From Promicromonospora sp. MEB111 (GTDB lineage Bacteria; Actinomycetota; Actinomycetes; Actinomycetales; Cellulomonadaceae): 64,000 nt of DNA. A program made the position numbers and the translations under genes. The notes beneath the pieces were generated by a model. The model ran no database searches. It was not told the DNA's origin and saw only the letters and a program-made list of their open reading frames with translations. The stretch lies in NCBI RefSeq assembly GCF_030209445.1, contig NZ_JARVSD010000011.1:344089-408088 (forward strand), in the 5' to 3' direction. Below are positions 8,403-16,902 of the stretch, piece by piece. Position 1 is the stretch's first letter. Every line of letters starts with the position of its first letter.

Positions 8403-8467
8403 GTCGCGCGGCCCGCCCTCGCCGTCGGCCGGTAAACCTGCGAGCCTCGGTGACCGTGGTGGGGGAC

Positions 8468-10372
8468 ATGAGCACCGACACCGAAGAGGCCGGGCACGCC
8501 GAGACCGGGCAGACCGAGACCGGGCGCGCCACGGTCCGCGTGGCCCGGGCGCGCGACGACGACTTCGTCGCGTTCGTCGAGACGGCCGGACCCTACCTGT
8601 ACCGCACCGCGTACCTCCTGGCCGGCGACAGCCACCGGGCCGAGGACCTGGTGCAGACCGCGTTCGAGCGCACCTACCGCGTCTGGGACCGGGTACGGGA
8701 CCGCGAGCCGCGCGCCTATGCCCGGCGGGTCCTGGTCAACCTGCGCATCGACACGTGGCGGCACACCCGGCGCGAGGTCGTGCCGGGCGACGACCGCCTC
8801 CCGGTGGGGACCACCCCGGACCGGGCCGGCGAGGTGGAGCTCCGCGACGCGCTCGTCCGCGCCCTCGCGCGGCTCGCGCCGCAGCAGCGGCGCGTCGTGG
8901 TGCTCCGGCACCTGCTGGACCTCTCGGAGGCGGACGTCGCGGCGGAGCTCGGCCGGAGCGTCGGCACGGTCAAGGCGACCAACGCCCGCGCGCTGGAGCG
9001 GCTGCGCGGCTTCGTCACCGAGGCGGACCTGGAGGCGGTCGACGCGCCCGCCCTGGACGCCGCCGCGGTGCTGCGGGGCAGCAAGGCGTCGCTGCGCCGT
9101 CGTCGGGCCGCGCAGGGCGCGACGTCGGGCGTCGCCGCGCTCCTGCTCGTGTGGTTCCTGGCGGGGCCGGTGCGCGTGCCGGGCCTGGGGGAGGTCGCCC
9201 TGCCGGGCAGCGAGTGGTTCCGGGAGGTGACCGGCATCGAGCGGCTGCTCGAACGGCGTGACGACGCGGCACCCGGGCCAGGCCTGACCGCCGCGCCTGT
9301 CGGTTCCGCCGAGGTGGAGCCGCTGCGCGAGACCTTCGCCGTGTCGGGCGACGGGACCGCCACGGCGACGCTCGCCGAGGACGGCTCGTACTTCATGGTG
9401 AAGTCGTTCGCGGAGTCCGGGAACCCTGACCTGGCCGGGAGTGCCGGTTCGTCCGTGATCGAGATCGTGGAGATCCAGGAGGACGGGATTCCGCATGCCG
9501 GCGAGTACGAGAGTTCGAGCGCGCTCGGCGGCCTGAGCACCGTGGTCCTCTCAGCGGTGCGCCAGGACAGCTGGCTGGCCTGGGTCGACTCGCCCGTCAC
9601 CGAGGGCGACCCGGGCGTGTGGGCGATCCGCGTGCGTGGACCGGAATCGGTTCGGTTCACCGTGGCGGAGCACCGCGCCTCGGATCACGCGGCGGACGGC
9701 GCGGTCCTCGGTGACCCGTCGCTCGGGCTCACCGCCGGACGGGTCGCCTGGCTGACCGAGGCGCCCGGACCGGACGGCGAGCTCGTGCGCACCGTCTCGG
9801 CGACGGCGGTGGACGGCACCGGCCCCGAGCAGGTCGTCGCGACGGGCGTCCGGACGTTCGCGACCCACGACGACGAGCTGGTGGTCACTACGGTGGAGCG
9901 GGTCGCCGACGGGACGATGCGGTACGCCATCACCTCCCACCGGGACGACGGGCGCACGGAGACACTTCGGCCCGCCGCCCCGGCGAGGCCCGGCACCGGT
10001 GCCTACTGGGGGCGCGAGCTCGCGGTGTCCGACCGGCTCGTGGCCTGGAACGACGGCGTGATGGTCCACGTCCTGGACCGTGAGACGGGCCGGGAGCGGG
10101 TCTTCGGACCGGAGACCGCCGGGGAGGTCGTGACCTCGCTGGACGTGTCGGCGGGCGACGTGGTGTGGAGCACGGCGGGGAACAAGGGCGACACCGTTTA
10201 CCTGGTCGCCGACGCGGTCGGCGACGGGCAGCCCCAGGTGGTGGACCACTTCGGGGTGGTCCCGAACGATCGCGCGGTCTCGGCAGCGGTCGCGGGCGAC
10301 CTCGTCGCCTGGCACGTGGAGAGCCCGGGCGACGGAACGGCGTCGCTGTACCGGGCCAGGTTCGAGCCCTGA
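8468..10372 (+). CDS. ECF sigma factor fused to a membrane helix and a propeller-like extracytoplasmic domain
   Basis: A 634-residue protein. Residues about 33-100 are sigma region 2 (YLLAGDSHRAEDLVQTAFERTY) and about 123-185 are region 4 (LAPQQRRVVVLRHLLDLSE and a helix-turn-helix ending GTVKATNARALERLR), as in SigE-family ECF factors. A basic stretch (SLRRRRAAQG) and one hydrophobic helix, about residues 220-235, follow. The remaining 400 residues are strand-rich, with repeated VAW/LAW strands (SWLAWVDS, RVAWLTEA, LVAWNDGV, DVVWSTAG, LVAWHVES) that suggest beta-propeller blades outside the cell. The usual arrangement is a separate partner gene; here sigma and sensor are one chain, and no anti-sigma gene adjoins. 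The ATG at 8468 is tentative; an in-frame GTG at 8450 is possible. Confidence 0.85.
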   Translation: MSTDTEEAGHAETGQTETGRATVRVARARDDDFVAFVETAGPYLYRTAYLLAGDSHRAEDLVQTAFERTYRVWDRVRDREPRAYARRVLVNLRIDTWRHTRREVVPGDDRLPVGTTPDRAGEVELRDALVRALARLAPQQRRVVVLRHLLDLSEADVAAELGRSVGTVKATNARALERLRGFVTEADLEAVDAPALDAAAVLRGSKASLRRRRAAQGATSGVAALLLVWFLAGPVRVPGLGEVALPGSEWFREVTGIERLLERRDDAAPGPGLTAAPVGSAEVEPLRETFAVSGDGTATATLAEDGSYFMVKSFAESGNPDLAGSAGSSVIEIVEIQEDGIPHAGEYESSSALGGLSTVVLSAVRQDSWLAWVDSPVTEGDPGVWAIRVRGPESVRFTVAEHRASDHAADGAVLGDPSLGLTAGRVAWLTEAPGPDGELVRTVSATAVDGTGPEQVVATGVRTFATHDDELVVTTVERVADGTMRYAITSHRDDGRTETLRPAAPARPGTGAYWGRELAVSDRLVAWNDGVMVHVLDRETGRERVFGPETAGEVVTSLDVSAGDVVWSTAGNKGDTVYLVADAVGDGQPQVVDHFGVVPNDRAVSAAVAGDLVAWHVESPGDGTASLYRARFEP

Positions 10373-10460
10373 GCGCCGGGACCGGGCCCCGATCGGCATC
10401 CTGGGTGCACGTGGTCGTTCCGGTGCGTGAAAGTGGGTCAAAGCGATTCGACCGTTGTCA

Positions 10461-10466
10461 TAGGGT
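10461..10466 (+). promoter_or_regulatory. -10 box (TAGGGT), leaderless-type
   Basis: TAGGGT ends 6 nt before the ATG at 10473; no ribosome site is visible. Confidence 0.6.
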
Positions 10467-10472
10467 GATGCC

Positions 10473-11486
10473 ATGGTCAACTACCGGTACCTCGGCAACA
10501 GTGGTCTCAAGATCTCGGAGATCACCTACGGCAACTGGCTCACCCACGGCTCGCAGGTCGAGAACGACGTCGCCACGGCGTGCGTCCGCGCCGCCCTCGA
10601 CGCCGGCATCACCACCTTCGACACCGCGGACGTCTACGCCAACACGGTCGCGGAGCAGGTGCTCGGCGACGCGCTGAAGGGCGAGCGCCGCGAGTCCCTG
10701 GAGATCTTCACCAAGGTGTACTGGCCCACCGGCCCCAAGGGCCCCAACGACACGGGCCTGTCGCGCAAGCACATCCTGGAGTCGATCAACGGCTCCCTGA
10801 CGCGGCTCGGCACCGACTACGTCGACCTGTACCAGGCGCACCGCTACGACGTGGAGACGCCGCTGGAGGAGACGATGCAGGCGTTCGCCGACGTCGTCCG
10901 CCAGGGCAAGGCCCTCTACATCGGCGTCTCCGAGTGGACCGCCGACCAGATCCGCGCCGGCGCCGCGCTCGCCAAGGAGCTCGGCTTCCAGCTCATCTCG
11001 TCGCAGCCGCAGTACTCGATGCTGTGGCGCGTCATCGAGGACGAGGTCGTGCCCGCCTCGAAGGAGGTCGGCGTCTCGCAGATCGTGTGGTCGCCCATGG
11101 CGCAGGGCGTGCTCTCCGGCAAGTACCTGCCGGGCCAGGCCGCGCCGGCCGGCTCGCGGGCCACGGACCAGAAGGGCGGCGCGCAGACGATCAGCCGCTT
11201 CATGAGCGACGAGACCCTGACCGCCGTGCAGAACCTCAAGCCGGTGGCCGACGAGCTGGGCCTGTCCATGGCGCAGCTCGCCGTGGCCTGGGTGCTGCAG
11301 AACGACAACGTGGCCGCCGCGCTCGTGGGCGCGTCCCGCCCCGAGCAGGTCGCGGAGAACGTCAAGGCGTCGGGCGTGACCATCCCGGACGAGCTGCTCA
11401 AGCAGATCGACGAGGCCCTCGACGGCGTCGTCGAGCGCGACCCGGCCAAGACCCTCGAGGGCATGCCGAAGAAGCGCCTCGCCTGA
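10473..11486 (+). CDS. Aldo/keto reductase (potassium-channel beta-subunit type)
   Basis: This 337-residue NADPH-dependent (beta/alpha)8 barrel has the full catalytic tetrad: Asp50 and Tyr55 in FDTADVY, Lys81 in IFTKVYW and His123 in LYQAHRYD. The C-terminal cofactor-binding region has AAALVGASRPEQVAEN. Length and the opening YRYLGNSGLKISEITYG match the AKR group that includes bacterial YghZ-like proteins and Kv-beta subunits. The physiological substrate is unknown; small aldehydes are typical. It stands alone on its strand, with its own promoter and a strong hairpin downstream. Confidence 0.93.
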   Translation: MVNYRYLGNSGLKISEITYGNWLTHGSQVENDVATACVRAALDAGITTFDTADVYANTVAEQVLGDALKGERRESLEIFTKVYWPTGPKGPNDTGLSRKHILESINGSLTRLGTDYVDLYQAHRYDVETPLEETMQAFADVVRQGKALYIGVSEWTADQIRAGAALAKELGFQLISSQPQYSMLWRVIEDEVVPASKEVGVSQIVWSPMAQGVLSGKYLPGQAAPAGSRATDQKGGAQTISRFMSDETLTAVQNLKPVADELGLSMAQLAVAWVLQNDNVAAALVGASRPEQVAENVKASGVTIPDELLKQIDEALDGVVERDPAKTLEGMPKKRLA

Positions 11487-11507
11487 CCTCCCCGGGTCCG
11501 CCCGGAT

Positions 11508-11555
11508 AGACCTGTGGCGAGACGGAACCAGCCGGTTCCGTCTCGCCACAGGTCT
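11508..11555. terminator. Bidirectional terminator, 22-bp perfect stem
   Basis: Inverted arms 11508-11529 and 11534-11555 pair perfectly around the loop AGCC. The hairpin lies between convergent genes ending at 11486 (+) and 11586 (-). There is no T-tract, which is common for actinobacterial terminators. Confidence 0.85.
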
Positions 11556-11585
11556 CTCAGCGGTTCTGCCGCAGCGGCCGCAGGA

Positions 11586-12206
11586 TCACTCCGGGTAGTT
11601 GCCGCGCTTCTTGCTCATCGGCTTGGGCAGCCGCGAGCGGCGCAGCTGGTAGGCGCGGGTGACCGTGTACATCACGAGGCCGCGCGGGACCTCACCGAAC
11701 TTGGCCGTCAGGCGCTTCTTCAGCGAACGCCACAGCAGCCACACGTCGATGATCGTCAGGAACAGGAACCCGTACAGGCCGAGCATCACGAAGATGCTGA
11801 GCTGCGGGTACTGCGTCGTGAAGAACGTCGCGAACAGGAAGATGAACGCGACCGGCAGGAAGAACTCGCCCAGGTTCCAGCGCGCGTCGACGAAGTCGCG
11901 CACGTACCGGCGCACCGGGCCCTTGTCCTTGGCCGGCATGTACCGCTCGTCGCCGGTCTGCATCGCCTGGTAGGAGCGCTCCCGGTCGATGCGCGACTTC
12001 TCGCGCTGGGTCTTGCGCGCCGCCCGGCGGTCGTCCGGGACCAGGGGACGCTTGTTCGCGGCCTGCGCGACGTTGCGCTTGGGCGTCGGCCGGCCCTTGC
12101 CGGCGGCGGCACCCGACGTCGTGTCGGACGTCGGCGTCACCTCGTCCGGGGAGTCGCCCACGGGGGTCACGCCGTCTGGAGTCGAAGTCTTGCTGCGGGA
12201 GAACAC
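11586..12206 (-). CDS. DUF3043 membrane protein
   Basis: A 206-residue protein of the actinobacterial DUF3043 family. The first 85 residues are low-complexity and charged (Thr/Pro/Asp then Lys/Arg-rich: GKGRPTPKRNVAQAANKRP). A conserved segment follows (ERYMPAKDKGPVRRYVRDFVDARWNLGEFFLPV), then two membrane helices (LPVAFIFLFATFFTT and LSIFVMLGLYGFLFLTIIDVWLLW) and a basic tail. The family's role is unknown. The GTG start is set by a TAGGCT box 6 nt upstream. It is divergent from the peptidase gene at 12263. Confidence 0.9.
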   Translation of the reverse strand: MFSRSKTSTPDGVTPVGDSPDEVTPTSDTTSGAAAGKGRPTPKRNVAQAANKRPLVPDDRRAARKTQREKSRIDRERSYQAMQTGDERYMPAKDKGPVRRYVRDFVDARWNLGEFFLPVAFIFLFATFFTTQYPQLSIFVMLGLYGFLFLTIIDVWLLWRSLKKRLTAKFGEVPRGLVMYTVTRAYQLRRSRLPKPMSKKRGNYPE

Positions 12207-12212
12207 CCTCCC

Positions 12213-12218
12213 AGCCTA
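12213..12218 (-). promoter_or_regulatory. -10 box (TAGGCT), leaderless-type
   Basis: On the minus strand TAGGCT is followed by 6 nt (GGGAGG) and the GTG of the DUF3043 gene. Confidence 0.55.
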
Positions 12219-12250
12219 ATCGCTCCCGGCGGCGGCCGGTTCCGAGCCGT

Positions 12251-12256
12251 TAACGT
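12251..12256 (+). promoter_or_regulatory. -10 box (TAACGT), leaderless-type
   Basis: TAACGT is followed by 6 nt and the GTG at 12263. With the box at 12213-12218 it makes a compact divergent promoter in 56 bp. Confidence 0.6.
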
Positions 12257-12262
12257 GGGGCT

Positions 12263-13642
12263 GTGACCATCGATACCACCGCGGCCCTCCGGGCCCGCGT
12301 CACCGAGCTGTTCCCCGCTCTGCAGGCCGACCTCGAGGCGCTCGTCCGCATCCCGAGCGTCTCGGCCGCCGCGTTCGACCAGGCGCACGTGGCCGCCAGC
12401 GCCGCCGCCACGGCGCAGCTCCTGCGCGACGCGGGTCTGCCGGACGTCCAGATCCTGTCCGCCCCGCGCCCCGACGGCACGCCCGGCGCGCCCGCCGTCG
12501 TCGCGCGCCGCCCCGCGCCCGAGGGCGCGCCGACCGTGCTGCTGTACGCACACCACGACGTGCAGCCGCCGGGCGACCCCGCGACCTGGGACACCGAGCC
12601 GTTCGAGCCCACGCAGGTGGGGGAGCGGCTCTACGGCCGTGGCGCGGCCGACGACAAGGCGGGCATCGTGGCCCACCTGGGCGCCCTGCGCACCCTCGGC
12701 CTGCCGGACGGTGCCGACCTGCCCGTGGGCGTCACCGTGTTCCTCGAGGGCGAGGAGGAGTCGGGGTCGCCGTCGTTCCGCGCCTTCCTGGAGCAGTACC
12801 GCGACCTGCTCGCGGCCGACGTCATCGTCGTGGCCGACTCCACGAACTGGAAGGTGGGCGTCCCCGCCCTCACGACGTCGCTGCGCGGCCTCGTCGACGG
12901 CGAGATCGAGCTGCGGGTCCTGGACCACGCGGTGCACTCCGGCATGTTCGGCGGCGCGGTGCTGGACGCCGTCACCCTGATGTCGCGCCTCGTGGCGACG
13001 TTCCACGACGAGGCCGGCGACGTCGCGGTCGAGGGTCTGGTCACCGCGCCCGAGCCCGAGGTCGACTACTCCGAGGCCGAGTTCCGTGCCGACTCCTCGC
13101 TGCTCGACGGCGCGGAGCTCGCCGGCACCGGCACGCTGTCGGGGCGCCTGTGGTCCAAGCCCGCGCTGTCCGTCATCGGCATGGACGTCACCTCGGTGGC
13201 CGAGGCGTCCAACACGATCGCGCCGCGCTGCACCGCGAAGATCTCGCTGCGGCTCGCGCCGGGCCAGGACCCGGCCGCGGCCGACGCCGCCCTCGCCGCC
13301 CACGTCGCGAAGCACGCGCCGTTCGGCGCACAGGTCACGTGGCGCTCGGGCGAGCAGGGCAAGCCGTTCCTCGCCCCGGGCGACACGGCGGCGATGCGGG
13401 CGGCCCGTGCCGCCTTCACCGAGGCGTGGGGCACCCCGCCGGTCGACGTCGGCGTGGGCGGGTCCATCCCGTTCATCGCGGACCTGCTCGAGATCTTCCC
13501 GGACGCCGCGATCCTCGTGACGGGCGTCGAGGACCCGGACTCGCGGGCGCACGGCGCGAACGAGTCGGTGCACCTCGGGGAGCTGCAGAACGTCGTCCTG
13601 GCCGAGGCGCTGCTGCTGACGAAGATCGGCGAAGGGCTCTAG
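12263..13642 (+). CDS. M20-family dipeptidase/metallopeptidase
   Basis: This 459-residue zinc peptidase of the M20/M25/M40 group probably cleaves dipeptides in the cytosol. Metal-binding and catalytic motifs are in family order: the His/Asp of YAHHDVQP, the bridging Asp in YGRGAADDKAG, the catalytic Glu pair in LEGEEESGSP, an Asp ligand in VVADST, and the C-terminal His in ESVHLGEL. The dimerisation (lid) domain lies between, about residues 215-330. The GTG start is fixed by the upstream TAACGT box. It converges on the thioesterase gene with both stops inside a short tandem repeat. Confidence 0.93.
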   Translation: MTIDTTAALRARVTELFPALQADLEALVRIPSVSAAAFDQAHVAASAAATAQLLRDAGLPDVQILSAPRPDGTPGAPAVVARRPAPEGAPTVLLYAHHDVQPPGDPATWDTEPFEPTQVGERLYGRGAADDKAGIVAHLGALRTLGLPDGADLPVGVTVFLEGEEESGSPSFRAFLEQYRDLLAADVIVVADSTNWKVGVPALTTSLRGLVDGEIELRVLDHAVHSGMFGGAVLDAVTLMSRLVATFHDEAGDVAVEGLVTAPEPEVDYSEAEFRADSSLLDGAELAGTGTLSGRLWSKPALSVIGMDVTSVAEASNTIAPRCTAKISLRLAPGQDPAAADAALAAHVAKHAPFGAQVTWRSGEQGKPFLAPGDTAAMRAARAAFTEAWGTPPVDVGVGGSIPFIADLLEIFPDAAILVTGVEDPDSRAHGANESVHLGELQNVVLAEALLLTKIGEGL

Positions 13643-13666
13643 CCCGTCCCTCCAGCCCGTCCCTCT
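13641..13666. repeat. 13-bp tandem repeat joining two convergent stop codons
   Basis: AGCCCGTCCCTCC and AGCCCGTCCCTCT lie in tandem. The peptidase stop (13640-13642, +) and the thioesterase stop (13665-13667, -) flank and overlap the pair. Confidence 0.8.
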
Positions 13667-14210
13667 AGTTCTTCGCGGAGGGCTCGCGCGGTGCGACATC
13701 CATCGCGCGGGCCCAGGCCGCGACGTCCTCGGGAAGGGCGGGGGAGGGCAGGTCCTGCCCCGTGGCGTCCCGGACGACGTCGAGCGCCGAGATCCGGTTG
13801 CCCCTGCGGTCCAGGAACCGGCTCGCGACGATCCCGCGGGCGTACAGCGTGTCGCCCCGCGTGAAGACCTGCTCCAGGTAGAAGACGCGCTCGTCCCAGC
13901 CCAGGATCCGGGTCGTGATCTCGAACCGGTCGAACGGCTGCAGGGAGCGCCGGTACTTCATGGTCGAGGCCGCGACCACGGGGGCCCAGCCCTTCTCCTT
14001 GGCGACCGGGAACATGCCGAGGTCGGCGATCTGGTTGTTCCGGGCGACGTCCATCATCTGCAGGTACGTGCCGTTGTTGACGTGCAGGTAGGAGTCGAGG
14101 TCCAGGGGGCCGACGCGCATCCGGGTGACCGAGGGGTCGAGCAGGGTCTGTCCGGGGCGGGCCTTGCGCGGGAAGAGTCCGGTCCAGGTGAGCTGGAGCA
14201 TGCGAGCCAT
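13665..14210 (-). CDS. Hot-dog fold acyl-CoA thioesterase-like protein
   Basis: A 181-residue protein with a single hot-dog domain. Recognisable are the conserved opening strand-helix (RVGPLDLDSYLHVNNGTYLQ) with the Asp/Asn catalytic region, the central helix (MMDVARNNQIADLG), and later strands (VVAASTMKYRRSLQPFDRF, VFYLEQVFTRGDTLYARG). It resembles the 4-hydroxybenzoyl-CoA thioesterase/THEM6-like group, which hydrolyses acyl-CoA or acyl-ACP thioesters. Substrate unknown. A TAACCT box lies 7 nt before the ATG at 14210; a second in-frame ATG three codons on (14201) is less likely. Confidence 0.82.
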   Translation of the reverse strand: MARMLQLTWTGLFPRKARPGQTLLDPSVTRMRVGPLDLDSYLHVNNGTYLQMMDVARNNQIADLGMFPVAKEKGWAPVVAASTMKYRRSLQPFDRFEITTRILGWDERVFYLEQVFTRGDTLYARGIVASRFLDRRGNRISALDVVRDATGQDLPSPALPEDVAAWARAMDVAPREPSAKN

Positions 14211-14217
14211 GCGCCCG

Positions 14218-14223
14218 AGGTTA
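14218..14223 (-). promoter_or_regulatory. -10 box (TAACCT), leaderless-type
   Basis: On the minus strand TAACCT is followed by 7 nt and the ATG of the thioesterase gene; an overlapping TATAAC is also present. Confidence 0.5.
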
Positions 14224-14241
14224 TACCGGAAACTGGCAGTA

Positions 14242-14871
14242 TCAGATACCCGGTCCGGTCCCTGGTCCGGGCGCGCCGAGCGCCGTCGGCGGGTGCTGGA
14301 TCGCGTTGCGCACCAGCCGGGCCGCGGCCGGGGTCTCCAGGCGTTCGACCAGGTGGAGCGCCATGTCGATGCCCGCCGAGACGCCGGCGGACGTGATCAC
14401 GTCGCCGTCGTCCACGTACCGCGCCTCGGTGTCCACCAGCACGCTCGGGTCCAGCTCGGTGAGCTCGTCGTAGTGCTCGTGGTGCGTGGTGGCGGGTCGC
14501 CCCGCGAGCAGCCCGGCGGCGGCCAGGGGCAGGGCACCCGTGCAGACGCTCGCCATGATCGGGGTCTGCTTGCGGATCTGGCGCAGCCACTCCAGGTGCC
14601 CCGGCTCGGCCAGCAGCGGCCGCGTGCCCATGCCGCCCGGGTAGACCAGCACGTGCAGCGGGCCCACGTCGTCCGCGCCGTGCGCGGGCAGGATCCGCAG
14701 CCCCTTGGCGAGCCGCACGCCGGAGCCGTCCCAGGAGAACGTGCTCACGGTGGGCCGCAGCTGCGAGTGCGAGCCCCACTCCGCGAAGACCTCGAAGGGT
14801 CCGACGACGTCGAGCTCCTCCGCCCCGTCGAAGACGAAGATCCCGATGCGCAGCCCGCCGTTGCCGCTCAC
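14242..14871 (-). CDS. DJ-1/PfpI-superfamily protein (glutamine-amidotransferase-like)
   Basis: This 209-residue protein has the class I amidotransferase-like fold. It opens GLRIGIFVFDGAEELDVVGPFEVF, has a Glu near residue 18, and carries the nucleophile elbow SVCTGALPLAAAGLL with the reactive cysteine, followed by THHEHYDEL with a candidate histidine. It lacks the AraC-type DNA-binding domain of GlxA regulators, so it is the stand-alone form. Members act as hydratases, deglycases or proteases of unclear substrate. The GTG start at 14869-14871 lies 13 nt after the nadA stop, so the two are probably co-transcribed. Confidence 0.82.
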   Translation of the reverse strand: MSGNGGLRIGIFVFDGAEELDVVGPFEVFAEWGSHSQLRPTVSTFSWDGSGVRLAKGLRILPAHGADDVGPLHVLVYPGGMGTRPLLAEPGHLEWLRQIRKQTPIMASVCTGALPLAAAGLLAGRPATTHHEHYDELTELDPSVLVDTEARYVDDGDVITSAGVSAGIDMALHLVERLETPAAARLVRNAIQHPPTALGAPGPGTGPGI

Positions 14872-14884
14872 ACGCTCAGCCCGG

Positions 14885-16102
14885 TCAGATTCCGGGAAGG
14901 GCCAGCATCTGGTCGAGGGCCACGCGCGCCCAGTGGGCATCGTCGGCGTCCACGACGATCCGGTTCACCATGCGCCCCTCCACGAGCGACTCCATGGCCC
15001 ACACCAGGTGGGGCAGGTCGATGCGGTTCATCGTGGAGCAGAAGCACACCGTCGAGTCGAGGTAGTGCACCTGCTTGTCCGGGTGCGCGCGGGCGACCCG
15101 GCGGACGAGGTTGAGCTCCGTGCCGATGGCCCACGAGGAGCCGGGCTCGGCGGCGTCGAGCTGCTTGATGATGTACTCCGTCGAGCCGACGTAGTCGGCG
15201 GCGGTGACGACCTCGTGCTTGCACTCGGGGTGCACCATCACGTTGATGCCGGGCACCGCCGCGCGGATGTCGGTGACGTTCTGCTCCGAGAAGCGGCCGT
15301 GGACCGAGCAGTGCCCGCGCCACAGGATCATCCGGGCGTCGCGCAGCTCCTGGTCGGTCAGCCCGCCGTTCGGCTTGCGCGGGTCGAAGACCACGCAGTC
15401 GTCCAGCGACATCGCCAGCTCCAGCACGGCGGTGTTGCGGCCCAGGTGCTGGTCGGGGAGGAACAGGACCTTGCCGGTGCCGTCGATGCCGCCCACCTGG
15501 TCGAACGCCCAGCGCAGCGCGACCTCCGCGTTGGAGGAGGTGCAGACGGTGCCACCGTGGCGCCCGGTGAACGCCTTGATGGCGGCCGACGAGTTCATGT
15601 AGGTGACGGGGATCGTGGAGTCGGCGATGCCGACGTCCTGCAGCACGGCCCAGGCCTCCTCGACCTGGCCGATCGCGGCCATGTCGGCCATGGAGCAGCC
15701 GGCCGCGAGGTCCGGCAGCACGACCTGCTGCGCGTCGGACGTGAGGATGTCCGCGCTCTCGGCCATGAAGTGCACCCCGCAGAACAGGATGAACTCGGCC
15801 TCGGGGCGGGCGGCTGCCTCGCGCGCGAGCTTGAAGGAGTCGCCGGTCACGTCGGCGAAGTCGATGACCTCGTCGCGCTGGTAGTGGTGGCCCAGGACGA
15901 ACGCGCGGCTGCCGAGGGCGGCCCGTGCGGCGCGGGCCCGGTCCACCAGGTCCGGGTCGCTCGGTGCGGGAAGCTCGCCCGTACACTCCACGCCGCGCTC
16001 GGAGGCCAGGTCACGACCCTGGCCGAGCAACAGCAACGGGGAGGAGGCGGGCTCGGAGAAGCCGGAGTATTCAGCCAGCAGGGTGCTCACGGTCACCATC
16101 AT
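14885..16102 (-). CDS. nadA: Quinolinate synthase
   Basis: This enzyme condenses iminoaspartate with dihydroxyacetone phosphate to make quinolinate for NAD synthesis. The protein is 405 residues. The three [4Fe-4S] cysteines lie in FCGVHFMAES, HPECKHEV and VCFCSTMNR. Other family motifs are GHHYQRDEVIDFAD, DLAAGCSMADMA, TYMNSSAAIKAF and PDQHLGRNTA. Start is at one of two adjacent ATGs (16100-16102 or 16097-16099). nadB and nadC are not in the window. It is divergent from the small gene at 16141 and likely co-transcribed with the DJ-1-like gene downstream. Confidence 0.96.
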   Translation of the reverse strand: MMVTVSTLLAEYSGFSEPASSPLLLLGQGRDLASERGVECTGELPAPSDPDLVDRARAARAALGSRAFVLGHHYQRDEVIDFADVTGDSFKLAREAAARPEAEFILFCGVHFMAESADILTSDAQQVVLPDLAAGCSMADMAAIGQVEEAWAVLQDVGIADSTIPVTYMNSSAAIKAFTGRHGGTVCTSSNAEVALRWAFDQVGGIDGTGKVLFLPDQHLGRNTAVLELAMSLDDCVVFDPRKPNGGLTDQELRDARMILWRGHCSVHGRFSEQNVTDIRAAVPGINVMVHPECKHEVVTAADYVGSTEYIIKQLDAAEPGSSWAIGTELNLVRRVARAHPDKQVHYLDSTVCFCSTMNRIDLPHLVWAMESLVEGRMVNRIVVDADDAHWARVALDQMLALPGI

Positions 16103-16140
16103 GACACGCGGTGATGACACCCGGTCAGGACGGTGCCACG

Positions 16141-16740
16141 ATGCGTCTCGTGCACGTGCTGCTGCTTGCCGAGACCCTGCCCGACGCCGAGCGACTGGCC
16201 TCCGCGTGGCATGCCGCCGCGCCGCACGCCGGCACCGAGGCGCGCGTGGTCCGGGTGCCGGCGGCCGCCGCCGCGTCCACGGGCGGTCCGGGCGGTGCGC
16301 CGGGCGGCGGCTCCGGCAACGGGCACGAGGAGGGTGCGGGCCGTGGCGTGCTCCTGGCGGGTCCGGCGATCCCGGTGGGCCGGCCGGCCGCCGTCGGGCC
16401 GCAGGACGTGGGGCCGGCCCACCCGGGGCCGACCCCGCCCGGGCCGGCCCCGTCGGCCCTGCCGCGGGCGGAGCAGGCGGCGCTGAGCGACGCCGCCGCA
16501 CGCGCCGACGTCGTAGTGGCGTACGTCACGCTGCTCGACGGCGAGGGGCTGCACCGGGGGGTCGTCGTGGAGGCGGCGGCCGCCGCCGCGCCGCACGCCG
16601 TCCCCGTCGTCGTGCTCACCGGGCGCAGCCAGGTGAGCAGGCGGGAGTGGTCCACGGCGGGCCTCAGCGGGGTGCACGAGGTGGCGGACGACGACGTCGC
16701 GCGCGTGGCCCGGACGTGGTCCCCGGGCTGGGCAGACTGA
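16141..16740 (+). CDS. Glycerate-kinase-like fragment or divergent homologue
   Basis: A 199-residue protein with no signal or membrane segment. The C-terminal half (from about residue 105) resembles the end of type I glycerate kinases: ADVVVAYVTLLDGEGLHRGVV, then AAAAAAPHAVPVVVLTGRSQVSRREW and a GLSGVHEV segment. The N-terminal half is instead a Gly/Pro/Ala-rich stretch (residues about 45-105) without nucleotide- or substrate-binding motifs. The protein is about half the family length. It may be a decayed glycerate kinase whose reading frame survived, or a new small protein built from its end. Start taken at ATG 16141 (MRLVHVLLL). Confidence 0.55.
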   Translation: MRLVHVLLLAETLPDAERLASAWHAAAPHAGTEARVVRVPAAAAASTGGPGGAPGGGSGNGHEEGAGRGVLLAGPAIPVGRPAAVGPQDVGPAHPGPTPPGPAPSALPRAEQAALSDAAARADVVVAYVTLLDGEGLHRGVVVEAAAAAAPHAVPVVVLTGRSQVSRREWSTAGLSGVHEVADDDVARVARTWSPGWAD

Positions 16741-16797
16741 CAGCGCTCACCGTGCCGCGCAGGCGGAACGGTGATGGGCTCGGGCGAGACCTGGGCG

Positions 16798-16803
16798 TAC
16801 GAT
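16798..16803 (+). promoter_or_regulatory. -10 box (TACGAT) of the ErpA-type gene
   Basis: TACGAT lies about 100 nt upstream of the ATG at 16903, predicting a leader of roughly 90 nt. No clear riboswitch fold was recognised in it. Confidence 0.4.
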
Positions 16804-16902
16804 CTGAGAACAGACCGGAACGCGGGAACAGACGGACCAGCTCATCGGTTGGCAACGTTCAAGGATCGACAACCGGTATGTCGAACACGATCGGGAGATG
16901 AC

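Noticed and set aside
8468..10372. Sigma fusion as an artefact of two genes joined by an error
   Set aside because: The frame is continuous without any internal stop, codon use is uniform, and no ribosome site with a start appears near the junction around codon 190-215. Kept as a real fusion, pending data.
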